Part shown: piece by piece, positions 6,790 to 12,246 of the stretch | Layout: every line of letters starts with the position of its first letter | Numbering within the stretch: position 1 is the stretch's first letter | NCBI GenBank assembly: GCA_000437255.1 | Contig: FR899104.1 | Coordinates: 132,024 to 145,531 of the forward strand | Length of the DNA: 13,508 nucleotides | Origin: Ruminococcus sp. CAG:403 | Lineage (GTDB): Bacteria; Bacillota; Clostridia; Oscillospirales; Ruminococcaceae | Direction: 5' to 3' | Translations under genes and position numbers: made by a program | The notes under the pieces: model-generated | Told to the model about the DNA's origin: nothing | The model's input: only the letters and a program-made list of their open reading frames with translations | Databases searched by the model: none

Positions 6790-7173
6790 ATGAAGAATAG
6801 TATTTATGCGCAGTTTGAGTCCACCGATGCAGCAGAATTGGCGGCGCTTCGGCTGCGGGAGTCTCTGCAAACGCTGCAAAAAACCAATGTTACCACCTAT
6901 CACGCAGAAAGCTTGCAGGAAGATGTGGTGCATTTGACGAAAACCACGTTGTTGCCGACCGCAGTGACGGCATATAATTATATCACGCTGCTCATGGAAT
7001 CAGAACTGGATCGGCAAGCTGTTTTGGAACCGCTTCGCCGGCAGGATGCACTGCTGCATGCTGTTTGTGAGGAAACGGAAATTTCGCACGCCAAACAGAT
7101 TCTAACTGCACTGGGCGGTTCACAGCAGCAGGTGTATTCTCTGCATCGGAAAAGTCGCACAAGGCCGTCATAA
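6790..7173 (+). CDS. Uncharacterised 127-aa protein
   Basis: I do not recognise the family. The ORF has a strong ribosome-binding site (GGAGGAA 8 bases upstream), and its codon use looks like that of its neighbours, so it is likely real. No signal peptide, membrane helix or catalytic motif is visible. The pattern of hydrophobic residues suggests two beta-alpha-beta units, one in residues 3-38 (IYAQFES then a charged ELAALRLRESLQTL helix then NVTTYH) and one in 88-118 (LLHAVCEE, helix SHAKQILTALGG, strand QQVYSL). That is compatible with a small ferredoxin-like fold such as regulatory or sensor domains (inference only). The middle has helical segments. The stop codon lies in the loop of a 13-bp hairpin. 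A terminator-like hairpin at 7207-7239 separates it from the S1-domain gene. Confidence 0.7.
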   Translation: MKNSIYAQFESTDAAELAALRLRESLQTLQKTNVTTYHAESLQEDVVHLTKTTLLPTAVTAYNYITLLMESELDRQAVLEPLRRQDALLHAVCEETEISHAKQILTALGGSQQQVYSLHRKSRTRPS

Positions 7174-7186
7174 GACGGCTTTGTGC
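7157..7186 (+). other. 13-bp hairpin with the stop codon in its loop
   Basis: Arms 7157-7169 and 7174-7186 pair over 13 positions, one of them G-U. The 4-base loop (7170-7173) is ATAA, which contains the TAA stop of the 127-aa gene. No T-run follows, so this is not a standard intrinsic terminator. It could be a 3'-end stabiliser or affect translation at the gene's end. Confidence 0.6.
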
Positions 7187-7206
7187 CGCATATGCTGTAA
7201 GGCAGA

Positions 7207-7239
7207 CGAACCAGAGTTTTTCTGGTTTGCAAATTTTTT
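7207..7239 (+). terminator. Probable intrinsic terminator of the 127-aa gene
   Basis: Arms 7207-7215 and 7221-7229 pair over 9 positions (one G-U) around the 5-base loop GTTTT. Six T's follow at 7234-7239, after a 4-base gap. The stem is AU-rich, so termination may be partial. Confidence 0.6.
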
Positions 7240-7259
7240 AGAAGCAATTCTGAATACTA

Positions 7260-7288
7260 TGCTTTTGGTGCAGCAGTGTGCAAAAGCA
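7260..7288 (+). other. Inverted repeat just upstream of the S1-domain gene's ribosome-binding site
   Basis: TGCTTTTG (7260-7267) and CAAAAGCA (7281-7288) form perfect 8-bp arms with a 13-base loop. The structure ends 7 bases before the GGAGG at 7296-7300, a position where it could influence translation. No promoter hexamers stand out around it. Confidence 0.4.
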
Positions 7289-7305
7289 AAACGATGGAGG
7301 TTCAA

Positions 7306-8250
7306 ATGCGATCATTTTTACCAGAAGGCAGCCTGCTGCATACTGCGGCAAATCAGACTGCCATACAGACCATGGAAGGTCTGCGGCAGGCGATGCAGAC
7401 CGGTCAAATTTTAGAGGCACGTGCCATTGCCTGCGACAGCAGTTATAACTTATTGGTGGACCTGCCGGGAATCCGTGGCATTATTCCGCACCAGGAAGGT
7501 GCGATGGGCATTCCGGAGGGCACCACGCGAGACATTGCGCTGATTTCTCGTGCCGGGAAACCGGTTTGTTTTCAGGTGATGGATTTTACACTGGATGAGC
7601 AGCAGCGTCCGCTTGTCCTTCTTTCTCGCCGACGGGTACAGGAATTGTGCTGGAAGACGTATTTGTCTTTGCTGCATCCCGGGGATATTATTCCGGCAAA
7701 GGTGACCCATTTGGAACGATTTGGCTGCTTTGTGGATATTGGCTGCGGAATTCCGTCCCTGATTCCAATTGATACCATTTCGGTTTCCAGGATTGCGCAT
7801 CCGAAAGATCGGTTTGTAGCAGGACAGTCCATTCGTGCCATTGTACGCAGTGTGGGAGAAACACAAATTTGCCTGTCCCATAAAGAATTGCTGGGAACTT
7901 GGGAAGAGAATGCGGCACAGTTTTCAGCAGGGGAAACTGTTGTGGGAATTGTCCGATCGGTGGAATCCTACGGCATTTTTGTAGAACTTACCCCCAACTT
8001 AGCTGGGTTGGCAGAATTGAAAGAGCAAGTGCTGCCGGGACAGTGCGCCAGTGTCTACATAAAAGCACTGATTCCCGAGAAAATGAAAGTAAAGTTGGTT
8101 CTGGTGGATGTTTTTGAAAATGACTTGCCGCCTGCGCCGCTTCATTATTTTGTGCAGCAATCGCATCTTTCCGGATGGCAATATGCACCGGACTGCTGTG
8201 CAAAAAAACGCTATCTTTCTTTTGAGGAACCAGAAGACGATTCTAAATGA
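7306..8250 (+). CDS. Small protein with three S1-type RNA-binding domains
   Basis: A 314-residue protein related to ribosomal protein S1 but with fewer domains. A degenerate first S1/OB domain covers about residues 34-108 (ILEARAIACDSSYNLLVDLPGIRGIIPHQE). A good second one covers about 125-193 (GDIIPAKVTHLERFGCFVDIGCGIPSLIP through QICLSHKELLGTW), and a third about 208-270 (GETVVGIVRSVESYGIFVEL). The VxxxxxFGxFVD and YGIFVEL cores are classic S1 RNA-binding strands. It probably binds mRNA or acts at the ribosome; whether it is the organism's S1 or a paralogue cannot be decided here. I chose ATG 7306 because GGAGG (7296-7300) sits 5 bases upstream; GTG 7276 and ATG 7294 have no such site. The C-terminal tail (about 271-314) lacks known features. 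It converges on the dockerin gene with 25 bases between stops and no visible terminator. Confidence 0.85.
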   Translation: MRSFLPEGSLLHTAANQTAIQTMEGLRQAMQTGQILEARAIACDSSYNLLVDLPGIRGIIPHQEGAMGIPEGTTRDIALISRAGKPVCFQVMDFTLDEQQRPLVLLSRRRVQELCWKTYLSLLHPGDIIPAKVTHLERFGCFVDIGCGIPSLIPIDTISVSRIAHPKDRFVAGQSIRAIVRSVGETQICLSHKELLGTWEENAAQFSAGETVVGIVRSVESYGIFVELTPNLAGLAELKEQVLPGQCASVYIKALIPEKMKVKLVLVDVFENDLPPAPLHYFVQQSHLSGWQYAPDCCAKKRYLSFEEPEDDSK

Positions 8251-8275
8251 TGATTGTATTTGCAATTTGGATGGG

Positions 8276-9058
8276 TCATGTTCCAATAATGGTTTCCCAT
8301 TTGGGATGATTTTGAACGGCGCATTCTGCATAATAGGTCAAAATATAAGTTGCATCCGATAAGGTCAAAACTCCATCTCGATCCACATCAGCACGATTCA
8401 ACGCTTCCGGTGTCAGCGGAAGCGGATTGGAAACGGACTGCTCGGCATAGGCTGTTAGTGCCAATGTAGCATCTGCGAGGGTAACAGCGCCGTCTTTGTC
8501 CAGGTCGCCCCGTTCCGCTTCTGAAATGGAATCGTTGTCCATACCTGTTACGGTAAAGGTTACGGTTATGGTATCGCCGGCTTTTAGTGCAGTGTCTGGC
8601 CGAAAGCTTTGTCCACTGGAACCACTTTTATTGGTCAGATCTTGAACGGCAGGCTTTTGCCAGATATTCCAGATGTTTAAGCGCAGTGTGGTTTGGTCAT
8701 CGTTCAGTCCAAAAGCAGCTTGACTTGGCCCAGTGTACGTCCAGGAAGAAACGGCTTTTGTTTCCGGTTCCGTTACCGTAATCGATTGCACGGTCATGCG
8801 CACACTGGTGTCCTGTAAAATGGTGCTTGCCTGTGCTGTAGATGGTGCATAGGAATAGGCGTTGATATCCGTAGATAAAACAAGTGCAACCAATAAGTTT
8901 GCATCATGCTGCATCTGGTAAGTGACCTGATAAGTACCGTTTCCGGAAACGACCGTTGGCGTTACGCCTGCCGAAACCGGACGCCATGCAATATCCTGAT
9001 TGCTTTGCAAGCAGAGGTAGGCAGAGTTGGAAACAGGTTCTGCATAAACGGCTGTCAT
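8276..9058 (-). CDS. Type I dockerin protein without a signal peptide, 260 aa
   Basis: Dockerins dock enzymes onto cohesin modules of scaffoldins in cellulosomes outside the cell. The C-terminal dockerin (about residues 184-246) has two calcium loops, Asp185-x-Asp187-x-Asp189 to Asp196 (DLDKDGAVTLAD) and Asp224-x-Asp226-x-Asp228 to Asp235 (DVDRDGVLTLSD), each followed by a helix (ATLALTAYAE, ATYILTYYAE). Residues about 9-172 are strand-rich (NGTYQVTYQM, DTITVTFTVTG) and look like a beta-sandwich module of unknown ligand; no catalytic domain is recognisable. The N-terminus MTAVYAEP resembles only the last residues of a signal peptide (AxA-like VYA then EP). In-frame stops lie directly upstream of the ATG at 9064, and no hydrophobic segment occurs in other frames. 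AAAAGGAG is 9 bases before ATG 9058 and 3 before ATG 9064, so 9058 is preferred; 9064 would add MF. Confidence 0.85.
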   Translation of the reverse strand: MTAVYAEPVSNSAYLCLQSNQDIAWRPVSAGVTPTVVSGNGTYQVTYQMQHDANLLVALVLSTDINAYSYAPSTAQASTILQDTSVRMTVQSITVTEPETKAVSSWTYTGPSQAAFGLNDDQTTLRLNIWNIWQKPAVQDLTNKSGSSGQSFRPDTALKAGDTITVTFTVTGMDNDSISEAERGDLDKDGAVTLADATLALTAYAEQSVSNPLPLTPEALNRADVDRDGVLTLSDATYILTYYAECAVQNHPKWETIIGT

Positions 9059-9119
9059 AAACATGTACTCCTTTTATCATCCATTTGGATTTTGCGGCAG
9101 TGGGTTCTTGTTGTGTTCT

Positions 9120-9147
9120 ATTATACCATAAATCTGTATATTTGCAA
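9120..9147 (-). promoter_or_regulatory. Promoter of the dockerin gene
   Basis: On the minus strand TTGCAA (9147-9142) and TATAAT (9125-9120) are 16 bases apart. The -10 box is preceded by TGG, an extended -10 (TGnTATAAT). The predicted start is near 9113, leaving a leader of about 50 bases. It diverges from the valS promoter, with 24 bases between the two -35 boxes. Confidence 0.75.
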
Positions 9148-9171
9148 ATAGAAAAATTCTGTTTCTTCCTC

Positions 9172-9200
9172 TTGACAATTGTTCGATTTCCTTTTATAAT
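9172..9200 (+). promoter_or_regulatory. Consensus promoter of the valS T-box leader
   Basis: TTGACA (9172-9177) and TATAAT (9195-9200) are separated by exactly 17 bases: a perfect sigma-A consensus promoter. Transcription should start near 9207, about 340 bases before valS. Output is controlled by the leader downstream. Confidence 0.92.
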
Positions 9201-9206
9201 AAGAAA

Positions 9207-9512
9207 TAAGAAAAGCGAGGAAGAGAAGGAGTATGCGGCGAAAACCGGGTGCAGAGAGAAGATGGATGGTGCAAATCTTTTCCGGCAGTTGCAGAAGTAG
9301 TCTCGGAGCTCTTTTTGGGAAGCGCAGTGCACTGCGTGGGTACTGAAAAGCGGGTGTTCCCGTTATTGAACAGCAATCGGCAGTTCGTTTGAAATCTGTA
9401 CGGTTGCAGGAGTGCGGACAGTAGAATCCTGTCCGAATCCAGGTGGTAACACGGACAAAGATGGTTCGCCCTGGGCAGTGTTTTTGGACGCTGCCGGGGC
9501 GTTTTTGTTTTT
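9207..9512 (+). promoter_or_regulatory. T-box riboswitch (valine) controlling valS
   Basis: A leader RNA that senses uncharged tRNA-Val and then allows valS transcription. In stem I, the loop-E element AGTA (9230-9233) precedes TGC (9234-9236), which can pair with GCA (9291-9293). Next come GAA and the specifier GTA (9297-9299), a valine codon, followed by a purine. The apical part GCAGAGAG (9251-9258) and GGATGGTG (9264-9271) match the conserved AG-bulge/distal-loop elements. Linker hairpins occur at 9323-9336 (CGCAGTGCACTGCG), 9351-9362 and 9373-9407. The T-box AGGTGGTAACACGG (9441-9454) holds TGGT, complementary to a tRNA ACCA end with discriminator A, as in tRNA-Val. The antiterminator pairs 9439-9443 with 9470-9474 and 9452-9456 with 9464-9468. 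It overlaps the terminator's 5' arm, so the two exclude each other. Confidence 0.93.
9467..9512 (+). terminator. T-box-controlled intrinsic terminator ahead of valS
   Basis: CGCCCTGGGCAG (9467-9478) pairs with CTGCCGGGGCG (9491-9501), with one bulged G and one G-U pair, followed by TTTTTGTTTTT. Its 5' arm is shared with the antiterminator, so it forms when tRNA-Val is charged. Confidence 0.9.
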
Positions 9513-9550
9513 GTGCTGCCGCATAGAACAATGCAAAAAGGAGTTATCAT

Positions 9551-12169
9551 ATGAAAAAAGAACTGGCAAAATCCTACCAGCCGCATGATTTTGAAGATCG
9601 TATTTACAGCATGTGGAATGAGAACGGATGCTTTCGGGCAGATCCGGATCCAAAGAAAAAACCGTACACCATTGTCATCCCGCCGCCGAACATTACCGGA
9701 CAGCTGCATATGGGACATGCACTTGATGAAACCTTGCAGGACATTTTGATTCGCTGGAAGCGGATGTCGGGTTACAGCACCCTCTGGCTGCCGGGAACTG
9801 ACCATGCCTCCATTGCAACAGAAGCCAAGATTGTGGAAGCAATGCGCAAGGAAGGACTCAAAAAGGAAGACTTGGGTCGAGAAAAGTTTTTGGAACGTGC
9901 CTGGAACTGGAAGAAGCAGTATGGCGGCAGAATTGTAGAGCAGCTAAAGAAGCTGGGTGCTTCCTGTGACTGGTCCAGAGAACGCTTTACATTGGATGAG
10001 GGCTGCTCCAAAGCTGTTAAGGAAGTATTCATCCGGTATTATGAAGAAGGTCTTATTTACCGGGGCGAGCGGATTATCAACTGGTGTCCGAAATGTTTGA
10101 CTTCTATTTCCGATGCGGAAGTAGAATATGAGGATCAGGCAGGACACTTCTGGCATTTGCGGTATCCTTTCAAAGATGGAAGCGGCTTCTTGGAATTGGC
10201 AACTACTCGTCCGGAAACGCTTTTGGGTGATACGGCTGTGGCAGTTAACCCGAATGATCCACGGTATCAGGATGCAGTTGGCAAGACCTTGATTCTGCCA
10301 TTGGTTGGCAGAGAGATTCCGGTTGTTGCAGACGATTATGTTGATATGGAATTCGGAACCGGCGTGGTAAAGATTACACCGGCACATGACCCAAATGACT
10401 TTGAGGTTGGTCTGCGGCATCAGTTACCGGTGCTGAATGTACTCACGGAAGATGCAAAAATCACAGAAGAGTATCCTGCTTATGCCGGTATGGATCGTTA
10501 TGAAGCCAGAAAGAAGATTGTGGCAGATCTGGAAGCAGGCGGTTTCCTGGTAGAGGTAGAAGATCATGCGCACAATGTTGGAACCTGTTACCGTTGCGGT
10601 ACCACTGTAGAACCACGGGTTTCCAAGCAGTGGTTTGTGAAGATGAAGCCGTTGGCACAGCCTGCAATTGATGCGGTTCGCAACGGTGCAACCAAGTTTG
10701 TACCGGAACGGTTTGATAAGATTTATTTCCACTGGCTGGAAAATATCAAGGACTGGTGTATTTCCAGACAGCTTTGGTGGGGACACCGGATTCCGGCATT
10801 CTACTGTGATGCCTGCGGAGAAATGGTTGTGACCAAGGAAGAAACTGCTGTTTGCCCGAAGTGCGGCAAGCCCATGCGGCAGGATCCGGATACCCTGGAT
10901 ACTTGGTTTAGTTCTGCTCTCTGGCCGTTTTCTACTTTGGGCTGGCCGGATCAGACCGAAGATCTCAAGTACTTCTATCCGACCAATACCTTGGTAACGG
11001 GTTATGATATCATTTTCTTCTGGGTTATCCGTATGATGTTCTCCGGTCTGAAGTGCATGGATCAGGTACCATTTGATACGGTTTTGATTCATGGTCTGGT
11101 ACGAGATGAGCAGGGCAGAAAGATGTCCAAGTCTCTTGGCAACGGAATCGATCCGCTGGAAGTCATTGATGAATATGGTGCAGATGCACTGCGGTTTATG
11201 CTGGCAACCGGAAATGCGCCTGGCAATGATATGCGGTACAGCACCGATAAGGTAAAGGCTGCCCGGAATTTTGCCAATAAGCTTTGGAATGCCTCTCGGT
11301 TTATTTTGATGAACTTGCCGGAAGATTATGTTTATACCGGTTTGCCGGAAACATTGGCACTGGAAGACAAGTGGGTGTTGACACGGTTCAATACACTGGC
11401 TAAAGAAGTCAATGAAAATCTGGACAAGTTTGAAATCGGCGTAGCCAGTGCAAAGATCTATGACTTTATCTGGGATGTGTACTGTGATTGGTACATCGAA
11501 TTGACAAAGCCAAGAATTGCAGCCGGCGGCACGTCTATGGAACAGGCACAGGCGGTTCTGCTGTATCTCATGCGTGGCATGCTGAAACTGCTGCATCCGT
11601 TTATGCCATACATTACAGAAGAAATCTGGCAGGTTCTGACGGACGGTGCTTCGATGATTATTTTGGAGGACTATCCGGTTTACCAGGAGAAGCTGCAATT
11701 TACAGAAGAAGCTGCGCAGTTTGAAACCATCATTGCAGCCATCCGTGCAGTTCGGAATCGTCGGACAGAAATGAATGTACCGCCGTCCAAGAAGGCAAAG
11801 CTCTGCATCGAGACAACCGAACCGGAGCTGTTTACCAGCTGTGCACTGTTTTTCGAAAAGCTGGCATCTGCTTCTGAAGTAGTCGTTGGCGACTCCTTCC
11901 AGATGCCGGATGCTGTTATGGCGGTGACCGACCGGGTTCGAATCTTTATTCCATTGGAAGAATTGGTGGATAAGGAAAAGGAACTGGCACGGTTGAAGAA
12001 GGAACAGGCAAAGGTACAGAAGGACCTGGATTTCCTGCAAAAGAAGCTGAACAATCAAGGCTTCCTGGCAAAAGCACCACAGCAGCTGATTGAAGCAGAG
12101 CAGGCAAAGCTTGCCAAGGCAGAAGAAAAAATGGCAAAGATTCTGCAATCCATGGAAGGATTACAGTAG
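9551..12169 (+). CDS. valS: Valyl-tRNA synthetase
   Basis: Class I aminoacyl-tRNA synthetase that attaches valine to tRNA-Val in the cytoplasm and edits mischarged threonine. The 872-residue length is typical. The ATP-site motif HMGH is at 53-56 in PPPNITGQLHMGH, and KMSKS is at 524-528. The inserted editing domain (about 190-340) has the ATTRPETLLGDTAV block and PAHDPNDFEVG. Paired cysteines at 179/182, 346/349, 419/422 and 435/438 fit the zinc sites of the family. The anticodon-binding helical domain follows, and the protein ends in the characteristic ValRS coiled coil (about 800-870, LVDKEKELARLKKEQ). The start has AAGGAG 7 bases upstream. It is regulated by the T-box leader directly upstream and is followed by a hairpin and folC on the same strand. 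Confidence 0.98.
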   Translation: MKKELAKSYQPHDFEDRIYSMWNENGCFRADPDPKKKPYTIVIPPPNITGQLHMGHALDETLQDILIRWKRMSGYSTLWLPGTDHASIATEAKIVEAMRKEGLKKEDLGREKFLERAWNWKKQYGGRIVEQLKKLGASCDWSRERFTLDEGCSKAVKEVFIRYYEEGLIYRGERIINWCPKCLTSISDAEVEYEDQAGHFWHLRYPFKDGSGFLELATTRPETLLGDTAVAVNPNDPRYQDAVGKTLILPLVGREIPVVADDYVDMEFGTGVVKITPAHDPNDFEVGLRHQLPVLNVLTEDAKITEEYPAYAGMDRYEARKKIVADLEAGGFLVEVEDHAHNVGTCYRCGTTVEPRVSKQWFVKMKPLAQPAIDAVRNGATKFVPERFDKIYFHWLENIKDWCISRQLWWGHRIPAFYCDACGEMVVTKEETAVCPKCGKPMRQDPDTLDTWFSSALWPFSTLGWPDQTEDLKYFYPTNTLVTGYDIIFFWVIRMMFSGLKCMDQVPFDTVLIHGLVRDEQGRKMSKSLGNGIDPLEVIDEYGADALRFMLATGNAPGNDMRYSTDKVKAARNFANKLWNASRFILMNLPEDYVYTGLPETLALEDKWVLTRFNTLAKEVNENLDKFEIGVASAKIYDFIWDVYCDWYIELTKPRIAAGGTSMEQAQAVLLYLMRGMLKLLHPFMPYITEEIWQVLTDGASMIILEDYPVYQEKLQFTEEAAQFETIIAAIRAVRNRRTEMNVPPSKKAKLCIETTEPELFTSCALFFEKLASASEVVVGDSFQMPDAVMAVTDRVRIFIPLEELVDKEKELARLKKEQAKVQKDLDFLQKKLNNQGFLAKAPQQLIEAEQAKLAKAEEKMAKILQSMEGLQ

Positions 12170-12184
12170 GCGTTGAGATAGGAA

Positions 12185-12213
12185 AAACACCGCACAGCAG
12201 CTGTGCGGTGTTT
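12185..12213 (+). terminator. Hairpin between valS and folC, probable (partial) terminator
   Basis: Arms 12185-12197 and 12201-12213 pair perfectly over 13 bp around the 3-base loop CAG. Only three T's end the right arm, and no longer T-run follows on the plus strand; on the minus strand the stem is followed by TTCC after the A-run complement. It may terminate inefficiently and let some valS transcripts continue into folC. Confidence 0.6.
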
Positions 12214-12246
12214 GCCATAACATTGTGCAGATCGGAGGAAAACAGG

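Noticed and set aside
7276..7305. GTG 7276 or ATG 7294 as start of the S1-domain gene
   Set aside because: Neither has a ribosome-binding site; the GGAGG at 7296-7300 points to ATG 7306.
8904..9332. 142-codon minus-strand frame upstream of the dockerin gene as a possible source of a signal peptide
   Set aside because: Its hydrophobic stretch (about FSSSLFLFLI) lies upstream of the dockerin promoter and is followed by a different reading frame from the dockerin, so it cannot supply a signal without a frameshift.
9194..9805. Minus-strand frames across the T-box leader and the start of valS
   Set aside because: The region is explained by the T-box leader and valS on the plus strand. The translations are rich in Pro, Arg and Cys with no homology.
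10424..12148. 574-codon open frame antisense to valS
   Set aside because: It lies wholly inside valS, which is certain from its motifs. The product is rich in Cys, His, Gln and Phe with no domain, and I see no ribosome-binding site or promoter for it. It is a codon-bias shadow.
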